NCBI RefSeq assembly: GCF_002967715.1
Contig: NZ_PUIA01000081.1
Location: 124,001-188,000 of the forward strand
DNA from: Blastopirellula marina
Lineage (GTDB): Bacteria; Planctomycetota; Planctomycetia; Pirellulales; Pirellulaceae
Length of the DNA stretch: 64,000 nt
Direction of reading: 5' to 3'
Part shown: in pieces, positions 47,202-55,917 of the stretch
Numbering within the stretch: position 1 is the stretch's first letter
How the letters are laid out: each line of letters opens with the position of its first letter
Notes under the pieces: model-generated
Databases searched by the model: none
The model's input: the letters and a program-made list of their open reading frames with translations, nothing else
What the model was told of the DNA's origin: nothing
Translations under genes and position numbers: made by a program

Positions 47202-48653
47202 TTACTTGGTGCTATCGGCCAACTGCGATCCGGCGGAAGTCTTCATGATGTACGAGTCGACGTCGTTCGAGACAATCACGCCGTAGTTGATCGCGCCCAG
47301 CCAGCCAGACATGATGATGCCCACGCTGCCGGCGTGATACAAACCGGGGATCTGCTCGGGGATCGCGCGACTGACGGCCAACCCTTCGAACTTGGTGCCG
47401 AAGCTGGAACCAAACGCATGCTTGGTGTACCGCTGGAACGTCTTTGGCGTGGAAACTTCAACGTGGTCGATTCGCTCGCGAACGTTGGGAACGTACTTCT
47501 CGAGCGCGTCGAGCGTGGTCTCGGCCAGGTCGTCCTTGCTGGCTTTATACTCGTCTTCCGACAGATTCGCCCAGTCTTCGAACCGAGCATTCGTGCTAGA
47601 AACAACCAGCGATCGCGGACGCCCTTCCGGCCGCGTGTGCGGGTAATAGAACGAGTAAGTTCGGCTGGTGATGTCGCGACTCAGCAAAAGATCGGTACGG
47701 AATGCCGGAGCCGTGCTGCTGAAAAGAAGGTCGCCCGTTTCTTCCGGAATCTGCTCATCCGGCTTCATGGCGATGTAAACCTGCGTGCTGGAATTGTTCA
47801 GCCGCACCTCTTTGGCATCTTCAATGAACTTCTTGTCGAAGTACTGCTCGCCGACGAGGTCGAAGATAGTCAACTTCAGGTTCGAGTTCGAGACGATCGA
47901 CTTGCACTTGATCGTCTTGCCGTTGGCAACGATGCTGCTCACGCGACCGTTTTCGAGGTTGATCTTCTCGACATCGACGTTGATGCGTACGTCGACGCCT
48001 GACTTCTTCAGATCTTCGTGCATCAACTGGATGAGCCGGTCGGTGCCTCCTTGGAAGGTGAACACCCCTTTGCTCATGAAGTTCGAGAAGACGATACCGT
48101 AGCTGATCGCCGGATCTTCGAGGGTCGAACCGTTGGCGTAGGTGATCGGTTCCATCAGCAGTCGCACGACATCCTCCCGGCCGGGGAAGAACTTGTCGAA
48201 CAACTGCTTGGTTGTCATGCCCTGGTCGTCGTAGAAATTCATCCCACGCGCAGTGTCGAAGAATTCCTTCACGGTCGCTTCCGGCACGTTGAAGTCTTTG
48301 ATCAGCAACTGCGTGAAGTCTTCACGATTGAACGTCGTCGACAGCGAGAACATCGGGTTATCGAAGCGGATGTTCTTCAACTGGACGATCGAATCGGCGA
48401 TCTCGCGGGTCCAATAACGCTTGCAGCTTTTGATCATCCCGATCGGGAAGCCGTGCAGCGAGATGTCGAAGATGTGACCACCAGGACGCTTGAACCAAGT
48501 GGCCATGCCGCCCAGCTTGTAGTGCTGTTCGCACAGCAACACGCTGCGTCCCTGACGTGCCAAAGTATTGGCGGCCGTCAGCCCAGCCAAACCGCTGCCA
48601 ATCACGACAACGTCGTATTCGTCCTTGGTGTCTTTCAGAAAGTCTTTCGGCAT
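47202..48653 (-). CDS. CrtI/RetSat-like FAD-dependent oxidoreductase 1
   Basis: The 483-residue protein belongs to the phytoene desaturase/carotenoid isomerase/retinol saturase superfamily. The FAD site is [23 protein letters not shown] followed by [17 protein letters not shown]; a C-terminal flavin motif reads [24 protein letters not shown]. Known members desaturate, saturate or isomerise conjugated polyene chains. No carotenoid genes are near; instead the neighbours are fabZ, fabI, ACP and a ketosynthase, so the substrate may be an acyl chain on ACP. A repeat copy lies just upstream of its start. Confidence 0.82.
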   Translation of the reverse strand: MPKDFLKDTKDEYDVVVIGSGLAGLTAANTLARQGRSVLLCEQHYKLGGMATWFKRPGGHIFDISLHGFPIGMIKSCKRYWTREIADSIVQLKNIRFDNPMFSLSTTFNREDFTQLLIKDFNVPEATVKEFFDTARGMNFYDDQGMTTKQLFDKFFPGREDVVRLLMEPITYANGSTLEDPAISYGIVFSNFMSKGVFTFQGGTDRLIQLMHEDLKKSGVDVRINVDVEKINLENGRVSSIVANGKTIKCKSIVSNSNLKLTIFDLVGEQYFDKKFIEDAKEVRLNNSSTQVYIAMKPDEQIPEETGDLLFSSTAPAFRTDLLLSRDITSRTYSFYYPHTRPEGRPRSLVVSSTNARFEDWANLSEDEYKASKDDLAETTLDALEKYVPNVRERIDHVEVSTPKTFQRYTKHAFGSSFGTKFEGLAVSRAIPEQIPGLYHAGSVGIIMSGWLGAINYGVIVSNDVDSYIMKTSAGSQLADSTK

Positions 48654-48668
48654 GATTCTATTTCCTGT

Positions 48669-48706
48669 CCCCTCGCCCCTCCGGGGAGAGGATTAGGGTG
48701 AGGGGG
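48669..48706. repeat. REP-like palindromic repeat, copy 2
   Basis: CCCCTCGCCCCT-CCGGGGAGAGGATTAGGGTGAGGGGG, 16 bases upstream of the first CrtI-like start. The GGGGAGAGG part pairs with CCCCTCGCCCC to form a hairpin. Confidence 0.75.
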
Positions 48707-48800
48707 CGAAACGATATTGGCTTCGCTGATTCTTCAGTGATTGAATTATGAAGGTGTCCGACACCTTCGTTGCTCGTTGTGTTGTCTCTTGTGGATGTAG

Positions 48801-48838
48801 CCCCTTACCCTTCCCCTCTCCCCTCAGGGGAGAGGGGA
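48801..48838. repeat. REP-like palindromic repeat, copy 3 (opposite orientation)
   Basis: CCCCTTACCCTTCCCCTCTCCCCTC followed by AGGGGAGAGGGG. This copy is inverted relative to the others and lies about 100 bases from copy 2, in the gap between the two CrtI-like genes. Confidence 0.7.
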
Positions 48839-48910
48839 CTTAAAAGCTGGGGCTGAAGCCCCAGGCAGGCAGTGGACTGGGTGCGAAGGATTACCTCACG
48901 TATTGCCGCT

Positions 48911-50302
48911 TTAGCCGGCATCTTGCAGGCAATATCGGTTGGCAACCGATACGCCACTCATGATGGAACCGATGATGCCGACGTAGCCTTGATCGGTTCC
49001 GCAAATGTACAGGTTATCGAGGTGCGTGGTGCCGTCGAGGTGCTTCTCGGGGGCTCCGTAAACGGCACCGTTCTTGTGCCACGTGTATCGATGGATGGTC
49101 TTCGGCGTGAACATATCGACCGCCACCACGTGTCGGCGGAACTCGGGAATGAACCGCACGACACTATCGCTGATCAGGTCGTACCAGCGGTTCTTCTCGT
49201 AGCGGTACTGCTGCTCGGAAAGGTTCACCCAGCGGTCGTAGTTGGCCAAGGCCGTGACGCGCAGGTAACCTTCATCGAGGTTCGCTCCATCCTCGTAATC
49301 GAAGTTGTTCGGCGAGCAAATCACACCAGTGCGGACATCGCACAATTGGTCTTCCGGTTTAACCCAATGGAACTTGTTCGTGTCGTTAAAGAAGACGATC
49401 GTCGAATCGTAACCAACCTCGACCGGTTGCTTCTTGATGACGGAGATTGTTTCGACAAAACTCAAGCGGCCTGGCTCGCTGACAGGCGGCTTGATGCCTT
49501 CTTCGCACATCCGCATCGTTTCCCACCAACCGGCGGACGAAACGACCTTACGCCCCATCAGTTCGGTCCCGTCGTCGAGCTTCACTCCGACGCACTGACC
49601 TTCTTCGATCTTCAGCGAGGAAACTCCGGTGCGGAGCTTGAGTTCGCCGCCTAGTTCGCGGAACTTTTTGACCAGGTTCTTCAGCAGCAGACGCACACCT
49701 TTAAGCGGACGCGCGAAGCCTTCCATGTAGATACTGCGGAACATGATGCAGAACTGCCCCCAGTCCATGTCCTGCTCGCGGGCATTGCCGTACCACATCA
49801 GCGGACACAGCAGCATTTCGACCAGCAGTGGATCGGTGATGATCTCGGCCAGACGCGTACGGGCAGAGCCGGCATAGTTGTCCGGCGTGATGTCGTCGTA
49901 GTCCATGATCTGCCCGCGTAGGCGATCGAAGTTGTCGGCCTGCTTGGGAAAACGCTGAGCGATTTCGCTTCGCAGCAGTTCGATATCGTTATCGAACTTC
50001 AGCTCGACACCGGGAAACATCACCTTCGAGCCCAACTGGGGGCACAGCGCGAACTCGTCCCATTTGAATCGCAGCTGACGCAGCAGCCGTCCGAGTGGCC
50101 CCTTCTTCTCACCCTTTTTAGTGAAGTTAGTGACCGCATGCAGGCCGACATCGAAGTCGCGGCCGGCCATACGATAGAAGGAGTTCAGCCCGCCAATCGT
50201 ATTGTGACGCTCGAGAATGCAGACATTCTGACCGAAGTAGGCCAAGCGAATCCCGGCCGCCAGCCCGGACATGCCTGCGCCGATAATGATCGTGTCGTAC
50301 AT
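48911..50302 (-). CDS. CrtI/RetSat-like FAD-dependent oxidoreductase 2
   Basis: The 463-residue paralog of the previous protein has the FAD site MYDTIIIGAGMSGLAAGIRLAYFG then VCILERHNTIGGLNSFY, and the C-terminal YICGTDQGYVGIIGSIMSGVSVANRYCL. The two differ clearly in sequence, so they probably do different reactions on the same or successive intermediates. It sits 178 bases after the ACP gene and 257 bases before the first CrtI-like gene, with palindromic repeats in both gaps. Confidence 0.82.
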   Translation of the reverse strand: MYDTIIIGAGMSGLAAGIRLAYFGQNVCILERHNTIGGLNSFYRMAGRDFDVGLHAVTNFTKKGEKKGPLGRLLRQLRFKWDEFALCPQLGSKVMFPGVELKFDNDIELLRSEIAQRFPKQADNFDRLRGQIMDYDDITPDNYAGSARTRLAEIITDPLLVEMLLCPLMWYGNAREQDMDWGQFCIMFRSIYMEGFARPLKGVRLLLKNLVKKFRELGGELKLRTGVSSLKIEEGQCVGVKLDDGTELMGRKVVSSAGWWETMRMCEEGIKPPVSEPGRLSFVETISVIKKQPVEVGYDSTIVFFNDTNKFHWVKPEDQLCDVRTGVICSPNNFDYEDGANLDEGYLRVTALANYDRWVNLSEQQYRYEKNRWYDLISDSVVRFIPEFRRHVVAVDMFTPKTIHRYTWHKNGAVYGAPEKHLDGTTHLDNLYICGTDQGYVGIIGSIMSGVSVANRYCLQDAG

Positions 50303-50338
50303 CGTGACGAGAAAGTCCTTGTGGCGTCCCAGTCGAGT

Positions 50339-50375
50339 CCCCTCGCCCCTGAGGGGAGAGGGTTAGGGTGAGGGG
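50339..50375. repeat. REP-like palindromic repeat, copy 4 (consensus)
   Basis: CCCCTCGCCCCTGAGGGGAG then AGGGTTAGGGTGAGGGG. This is the best-preserved form and lies 36 bases upstream of the second CrtI-like start. Confidence 0.78.
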
Positions 50376-50420
50376 TTTAAATTGTGCGTGACGAGATCAA
50401 TCGACCGTGTATCGGGTCCG

Positions 50421-50467
50421 CCCCTCATCCGCCCTTCGGGCACCTTCTCCCCTATAGGGGAGAAGGG
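50421..50467. repeat. REP-like palindromic repeat, copy 5 (variant)
   Basis: CCCCTCATCCGCCCTTCGGG then CACCTTCTCCCCTATAGGGGAGAAGGG. It shares the CCCCTCA start and the CCCCT/AGGGGAGA palindrome but has an extra GCCCTTCGGGC hairpin. It lies just after the ACP stop. Confidence 0.65.
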
Positions 50468-50480
50468 ACGATTGAGAAAA

Positions 50481-50732
50481 TTACAGATCTTTCATCTTCG
50501 GTTCGAGGTAAGCAACCGTGCTGCTCATCGAGCCGAGTTCCGGGTATTCTTCTTCCGGAATCTGGACTCGGTGACGCTTGCGGAGTTCCATGACGATGTC
50601 CAGGAAGTCCATGCTGTCGAGTTCCAGCTGATCACGAAAGGGCTTATCGTCGTCGATATCCGTGATGTCGTCATCCGGAGCGATGTCCCGCAAAATGTCC
50701 AATATTTCTTCACGGATTTCCGCTGGCGTCAT
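50481..50732 (-). CDS. Acyl carrier protein
   Basis: The 83-residue acidic protein has the ACP four-helix pattern and the phosphopantetheine attachment Ser in LELDSMDFLDIVMELRKRH. ACPs carry the growing acyl chain as a thioester. Its divergence from AcpP (Met after the Ser and a longer, charged helix III region) and its place directly after the ketosynthase (28-base gap) suggest a dedicated carrier for this locus. Confidence 0.88.
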   Translation of the reverse strand: MTPAEIREEILDILRDIAPDDDITDIDDDKPFRDQLELDSMDFLDIVMELRKRHRVQIPEEEYPELGSMSSTVAYLEPKMKDL

Positions 50733-50760
50733 CCCGATCTGGCTCCTTCAACCGTTTGCT

Positions 50761-52014
50761 TTACAGCTTCTTGATGATTACTACTGAGTTAATGCCCAGC
50801 ATTCCGAACGAATTGTTCAGAATGACCTGAGCCTTTCCGAGTTCTCGCGGCTGATTTAAAACCAAACCGTCGATGGCACATTCTGGGTCCAACTCGTCGA
50901 CGTTGATCGTAGCGTGACAAACGCCATCTTCAAACGCAGGCAAGTTGCCGGCTAGTTCCAATGCTCCAGCCGCTCCCATCGCGTGACCGATGAAACTTTT
51001 TGTGTTGTTGACGAAAGTCGTTTCGCTTTTTCCGAAGACTTCGCGTATTGCAGTGCATTCCTGCTGATCGCCCAGCGTCGTGCCGGTGGCGTGCGTGCTG
51101 ACGATATCGACATCGGTTGCATTCATCCCAGCTCGCTTCAAGGCCAGGTTGATGCACTGCACTTGTCGTTCGGGGTTGGGCAGCACGAAGTCAGTCGCGT
51201 CGGTGTTCATCGCGTAGCCGACCAGTTCGCCGTAGATCTTCGCACCGCGTTTTTTCGCATCCGATAACCGCTCAAGCGTATAAATGCAGCCACCTTCGGA
51301 AACGACAATCCCGTTTCGCTGGGTGTCAAAAGGGCGCGAGGCCTTGGTTGGGTCTTCGTGATGGGCCAAGGCTCCTTGGCTCTTGAAACCGGCGAAGATC
51401 CCGAATGTTTGAATACTTTCCGACACGCCGCCCGCCAAAGCCAGATCGCATTCGCCCAGACGAAGCATCTGTGCACCCTGAATCAGCCCCGCATTGCCGG
51501 CGGCACAAGCAGCACCAATGGTGTAGTGCGGGCCCACGATACCCAGCGTCAGGCAGATTTCGCCGGCGGGATTATTGGCCACCGTGCGGGGGTTGTGGTG
51601 GTGCGACCAGAACGAGGTGTCGTAGTCGTAGCCTTTGATGTTATAGACTTCGTTTTCCGTCTCGACGTTGCCGTGCTCGGTCACGCCGATGTAGACGCCG
51701 ACCATGCTTTTGTCGGTGTTTTCCCAGTCAATGCCGCTATCGGCGATCGCATCGCCGGCGCAGTAGATGCCGATGCTGCCGGCACGCGTACCGCGGCGGA
51801 TGTCCCGCTTCTTTTGATAACGGGTCGCTTCGTAGTCGCAGATACCGGCCAGGGTCTCGCCGACGTAGCGAATCTCGTAATTCTGCACGCCGCTCTTCCC
51901 CTCGAGCAGCGCAGCTCGGTAATCGACATACGAATTGCCATTGGGCGCGGTCAGACCGATGCCCGTGATGACAATGCGCTGCGAATCGGGAAGTTGTTCG
52001 GCGGTGGCAATCAT
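50761..52014 (-). CDS. Beta-ketoacyl-ACP synthase (KAS II/FabF type)
   Basis: The 417-residue condensing enzyme has the full Cys-His-His site: Cys in YTIGAACAAGNAGLIQGAQM, His in STHATGTTLGD, and Lys/His in NNTKSFIGHAMGAAGALELA. It extends acyl-ACP with malonyl-ACP by two carbons. It differs from typical FabF at several places (for example TEHGNVETENEVYNIKGYDY in the pocket region), as expected for a specialised pathway. It lies between oleD (64-base gap) and ACP. Confidence 0.88.
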   Translation of the reverse strand: MIATAEQLPDSQRIVITGIGLTAPNGNSYVDYRAALLEGKSGVQNYEIRYVGETLAGICDYEATRYQKKRDIRRGTRAGSIGIYCAGDAIADSGIDWENTDKSMVGVYIGVTEHGNVETENEVYNIKGYDYDTSFWSHHHNPRTVANNPAGEICLTLGIVGPHYTIGAACAAGNAGLIQGAQMLRLGECDLALAGGVSESIQTFGIFAGFKSQGALAHHEDPTKASRPFDTQRNGIVVSEGGCIYTLERLSDAKKRGAKIYGELVGYAMNTDATDFVLPNPERQVQCINLALKRAGMNATDVDIVSTHATGTTLGDQQECTAIREVFGKSETTFVNNTKSFIGHAMGAAGALELAGNLPAFEDGVCHATINVDELDPECAIDGLVLNQPRELGKAQVILNNSFGMLGINSVVIIKKL

Positions 52015-52078
52015 TTGCCCATCCTCGGCAATTTAACGGAAACCGTTCAAGCTACCGATTCCCATGAACCTTGACAAG

Positions 52079-53080
52079 TCACCTGCGGCAAGCCAAATCG
52101 TCGCACAGGCGCTGCATCCCCTCTTCGGTAGAGACCTTCGGCAAGTAGCCCAAGTCGTGGCGAGCAGCGGAGATATCGAAATAATGATGGGTCGCAAGTT
52201 GCCGCGCGAGGAAGCGAGTCATGCGTGGTTCTTCCTGCATCCGACCGATCATTTTATAGGTCGTTTCCAGTGCGGCACCGGCATAATAGGCAACGTTTGC
52301 CGAAACACGTTTCCGAATCGGGGGAATCCCTTCCATGGCGAGGATCTCGTTAATCCAATCCCACAGCCGAACAGGAGCCCCCTGCGTGACGAAATAAGCC
52401 TTGCCGCCGACCTTCTCTGGCGTGTTGGCCAAGGCCCCAGCCGCTTGAATATGGGCCGAGGCGGCGTTCTCGACATAAACCATGTCGACCAGGTTTTTGC
52501 CATCTCCCACAATACGCAACTTACCTGATTTCGCTCGCTCAATGAGCCGCGGAATCAAGTGCCCATCGCGCGGCCCCCAGATCAGATGCGGACGGATGGC
52601 ACACGTGACCAGGGCCCCTGGCCGGTTGGCCGACAGGACGGCTTGTTCGGCGATTGCTTTGGAATGGGGATAGTGGGCCAGCCATTTTTCCGGATAAGGG
52701 GCCGATTCATCGACTCCCTTTTGATCCGTTCCGTTGAAGGTCACGCTGGGGCTGCTGCTGTAGACCAGTCGCTCGACATTCCAAGCCAGACACGCATCGA
52801 TAATGTTCTGTGTTCCTTGAACATTGATGCCGTAGTAGTTTTCCCATCGGCCCCAGATACCGGCCAGCGCTGCGACATGGTAGACAACGTCGCAGCCGCG
52901 GACAGCCCCTTCGACGGCAGCCTTGTCGCGGAGATCCCCCTGGATGCACTCGACGCGGAGTGCTTCGAGCTGGGGGTATTTCTGCCGCGAGAGCACCCGC
53001 ACGTGTTCTCCGTGCATGAGAAGCTGCTCGACGATATATCGGCCGAGGAATCCACCTCCGCCGGTGACCAGCACGCTCAA
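52079..53080 (-). CDS. oleD: OleD-type NAD(P)-dependent 2-alkyl-3-ketoacid reductase
   Basis: The 333-residue extended SDR has the Rossmann start MSVLVTGGGGFLGRYIVEQL, GDLRDKAAVEGAVRGCDVVYHVAALAGIWG, the Tyr/Lys pair in AHYPHSKAIAEQAVL and RPHLIWGPRDGHLIPRLIERA, with VDMVYVENAASAH; this combination is typical of OleD and the 3-beta-HSD-like group. OleD reduces the beta-ketoacid made by OleA. No OleA or OleB gene is in the window. An alternative is that it serves as the ketoreductase of the local FAS-like set, which has no FabG. Confidence 0.82.
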   Translation of the reverse strand: MSVLVTGGGGFLGRYIVEQLLMHGEHVRVLSRQKYPQLEALRVECIQGDLRDKAAVEGAVRGCDVVYHVAALAGIWGRWENYYGINVQGTQNIIDACLAWNVERLVYSSSPSVTFNGTDQKGVDESAPYPEKWLAHYPHSKAIAEQAVLSANRPGALVTCAIRPHLIWGPRDGHLIPRLIERAKSGKLRIVGDGKNLVDMVYVENAASAHIQAAGALANTPEKVGGKAYFVTQGAPVRLWDWINEILAMEGIPPIRKRVSANVAYYAGAALETTYKMIGRMQEEPRMTRFLARQLATHHYFDISAARHDLGYLPKVSTEEGMQRLCDDLACRR

Positions 53081-53121
53081 GGGTTGCTCCGGATGCCTAT
53101 CTTGTCGTGGTCAGGGCCCGG

Positions 53122-54096
53122 TTACAGACCCTGAATCATGGACTTGGGAATCTTGAACCGGTACGAACCACTTTTGCCAATCGCTTCGCCTGGCAAGTCA
53201 AGATACAGATACTCGACTTTGTTGGGATCGAAATCCTCTGGCACGTCAAAGACGATCGCATCGGTACCTTCGTCCAAAGGCTGAAACGTTTTGCTGGGGG
53301 TCCACCATTTCAGGTCGGCAAGATCATCAAACTTGAGGGGATAGTACAGGTTCTTGTCGTCGTCGGAAAGCTGGGCCGTACGAATTGCACCATTTTGTGT
53401 GGTAAATTGGTTGCCGTACCAGCTTTTAAAGTCAAACGTCTTGCCCGAGCGATTGGCCAGTTCGAGATAGACGTTCATGTATGGGCGGCCGTTCGAGGTG
53501 ACCAGTTCGCCTGCTTCGTCGCGGCCGCGAACTTCGCCCCAGTCGACGTGATTGATCTTTACCTTGAAGCCTTCCATGGTGGCCGAATTCTTCGCCGGCA
53601 CCCAGTTGATGTAGATATCGCCCTTTTCGGCGGCTTCCATCACGTCTTGAATCTGGTTACCGCTATTAGCGACCCCGTCGTTGTTGTACGGGGTTTCGTT
53701 GACGACATCATCGCCTGAGCCGATTTCCAGGATGCCCATCGCCACCAGGCCGAAGAACAGCACGACGGCCAGGAAGATCGGCAGCACGACCAACTTGGTG
53801 ATCTTCAGAATCAGATCGATCGGGATTCCGCCCGATTCGAATTCTTCTTCCCCTTCGGTACCCTCGGCTCCTTCGGCCTGCTCGGTCTTCGGCTGGGCCT
53901 TTTTTCGCAGTGGCTTGCTCCCAGGCTCCCTTGGCGTAATGACCGGTGCACTGATTTGCGGTGCACTCATCTGAGGTGCCTGCGGTGTTGCCTGCGGAAC
54001 GACAAACAGGCCCTGGCAAGTCGGACATTGGACCTGGGTCCCGCCGGGACTGGTCACATTAAGAACGGTCGAACAGTGAGGGCACTTGAGATGCAT
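53122..54096 (-). CDS. Zinc-ribbon membrane protein of unknown function
   Basis: The 324-residue protein opens with an MJ0042/DUF-type zinc ribbon (MHLKCPHCSTVLNVTSPGG, QVQCPTCQG), has a Pro/Glu-rich linker, one membrane segment (LILKITKLVVLPIFLAVVLFFGLVAMGIL, about 115-145) and a C-terminal extracytoplasmic domain with beta-rich character (YINWVPAKNSATMEGFKVKIN, YLELANRSGKTFDFKSWYGNQ). Such proteins are frequent in planctomycetes. It lies between oleC and oleD (110 and 41 base gaps), so it is probably co-transcribed, but no role is known. Confidence 0.75.
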   Translation of the reverse strand: MHLKCPHCSTVLNVTSPGGTQVQCPTCQGLFVVPQATPQAPQMSAPQISAPVITPREPGSKPLRKKAQPKTEQAEGAEGTEGEEEFESGGIPIDLILKITKLVVLPIFLAVVLFFGLVAMGILEIGSGDDVVNETPYNNDGVANSGNQIQDVMEAAEKGDIYINWVPAKNSATMEGFKVKINHVDWGEVRGRDEAGELVTSNGRPYMNVYLELANRSGKTFDFKSWYGNQFTTQNGAIRTAQLSDDDKNLYYPLKFDDLADLKWWTPSKTFQPLDEGTDAIVFDVPEDFDPNKVEYLYLDLPGEAIGKSGSYRFKIPKSMIQGL

Positions 54097-54206
54097 AGGT
54101 TAGAAAAGCCTTGAATCGACTGATTAGTTGTCGCGTGGAGCGTTCGTTGTCTCAGTATAGCGTCATTGGTCCCTCCTCCCCCGCAGACGGGGGCGAGCGG
54201 GCACGA

Positions 54207-55868
54207 TCACGAGAGCCGATCCTCGGCCCAAACCTTCAGTTTTTCGCGGAAAATCTTCGAGTTATGCCGCACATCCACAGGAAAATTCGGGTGCAGCAGG
54301 AAATGTTCTATTCGCTCGGTCAGTACGTTTTTATTGCCGATTTCCCGCAGCTGGTCTATCAGTTGGTCGATCTCTTGCGGCGTATCGGGGTACATTCCTG
54401 GCCACGGCTGAACGATCACCACAGGGATCTGCTCGCCTGGTTCCCCGAGCCCTACTAGTGCGCTACGAAAGATCTTCTCGTGCGTATTGAAGATCGATTC
54501 GACCGGGATCGTGAACATCGGCCCCTCGGCAGTTTCCAGGCGATGCGACTTTCGCCCACAAAACCAGAAACGGTCCAGCGTGTCGAGATAGCCCACATCT
54601 CCCATCCGATGCCACACGGCATCCCCATCATAAATCTTAGAGAGTCGCGTGGCCTCGTCACTGGTCGCATAACGCCGCGTGATCACCGGACCTCGAACGA
54701 TCAGTTCCCCAATTTCACCGCGCGGCAGCGGCTCGATCTGGTCGATGTTCTCAATGGCTTCGTCCGAGATCGCAATCACCTGCCAGTCGATACCCGCGAA
54801 GCGCGAGCCGACGCACGTACCACCGCCCACGCTGGAGCGTTCGATTGTTTCTCCCAACACCTCACTGGCCGAGATCGAAGCGACTGGCAGGGCCTCGGTC
54901 GCGCCGTAAGGCGTGTACATCTCGGCATTGGGTGCGGCCTTCTTCATACGCTTCAGCACATGCGGAGGGACAGGAGCCCCTGCCGACAGAACTCGCTTCA
55001 GCGACGGCATCCACAGGTTCTCACGTTCACAGAACTGTCCCACGGCGTTCCATACCGCTGGTGAAGCGAATGACTGGGTCGCCTCCCAGTCGCCGACCGC
55101 TTCCAGAATGTTCCGCGGGTCGACCGTCGCAGGCCGGCTGAAATCCATATCAGGAATAACCGAGGTCACCCCCATCGCGCTATTGAACAGCCCGAACAGA
55201 GGAAACCCAGGCACATCGATTTCGCCTGGCTCGATCGCGTATCGCTCTTGAATGAACTGCACCTGGCGGCGGAATCCTTCGTGCCGGAACTCGACTCCCT
55301 TCGGCGGCCCCGTGCTGCCAGAGGTGAAGATAATCGCCGCTTTGTCGTTGGCCGTGGCCGCAAACGACTGGAAGTCGCCGACCTCCGTTTTGCGTAGCTC
55401 TTCGAGAGTCGCTCCACCCCAGAACCACTTGCGACCCACCGTCACGTTCAGCCTGGCATCGCGGTAGCGTCGACCGCAAAGCTTTCGCACGGCATGCACG
55501 ATTGGGATTCCGACGAACCCTTCCGGCTTGACCTGGTCGAGACAAGACAGGACATTCTTCTTGCCCATGCCGGGGTCGATCAAGATGCTGACCGCCCCGA
55601 CCTTGAACAGAGCGAACACAAGCGAAACAAAGTCGATCCCCGGCCGAACCATCAGCGCCAGTCGCGTGCCTGGGACGACTCCCATCTGTGAGAGACCTGC
55701 GGCAATGACCGTGCTGTCTTCGGCCAATTTGGCGAATGTAATCGTATCGTATTGCCGTTTTCCCAGGGCATCGCGTCGGCCTGCCACGGCAATGGCGGTC
55801 GCATCCGCGCGGGCAAGCGCCACTTCATCCAGAAGCAGGCCCACATTGTAGACGGTCGATGTTTTCAT
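54207..55868 (-). CDS. oleC: OleC-type beta-lactone synthetase (AMP-dependent ligase)
   Basis: The 553-residue ANL enzyme carries the P-loop IIFTSGSTGPPKGVEFRHEG and OleC-like features: FALFKVGAVSILIDPGMGKKN, EIDVPGFPLFGLFNSAMGVTSVIPDMDFSRPA, LKRVLSAGAPVPPHVLKRM, YTPYGATEALPVASISASEV and WHRMGDVGYLDTLDRFWFCGRK. OleC activates the 2-alkyl-3-hydroxyacid with ATP and closes it to a beta-lactone, later decarboxylated by OleB to a long-chain alkene. It is 49 bases after the ATP-grasp gene. The start ATG at 55868 is preceded by repeat copy 6. Confidence 0.85.
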   Translation of the reverse strand: MKTSTVYNVGLLLDEVALARADATAIAVAGRRDALGKRQYDTITFAKLAEDSTVIAAGLSQMGVVPGTRLALMVRPGIDFVSLVFALFKVGAVSILIDPGMGKKNVLSCLDQVKPEGFVGIPIVHAVRKLCGRRYRDARLNVTVGRKWFWGGATLEELRKTEVGDFQSFAATANDKAAIIFTSGSTGPPKGVEFRHEGFRRQVQFIQERYAIEPGEIDVPGFPLFGLFNSAMGVTSVIPDMDFSRPATVDPRNILEAVGDWEATQSFASPAVWNAVGQFCERENLWMPSLKRVLSAGAPVPPHVLKRMKKAAPNAEMYTPYGATEALPVASISASEVLGETIERSSVGGGTCVGSRFAGIDWQVIAISDEAIENIDQIEPLPRGEIGELIVRGPVITRRYATSDEATRLSKIYDGDAVWHRMGDVGYLDTLDRFWFCGRKSHRLETAEGPMFTIPVESIFNTHEKIFRSALVGLGEPGEQIPVVIVQPWPGMYPDTPQEIDQLIDQLREIGNKNVLTERIEHFLLHPNFPVDVRHNSKIFREKLKVWAEDRLS

Positions 55869-55877
55869 TCTTAAGTT

Positions 55878-55913
55878 CCCTCTCCCCTGAGGGAAGAGGG
55901 TTAGGGTGAGGGG
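55878..55913. repeat. REP-like palindromic repeat, copy 6
   Basis: CCCTCTCCCCTGAGGGAAG then AGGGTTAGGGTGAGGGG fills almost the whole gap between the ATP-grasp stop and the oleC start, ending 9 bases upstream of the oleC ATG on the minus strand. Confidence 0.75.
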
Positions 55914-55917
55914 TTAA

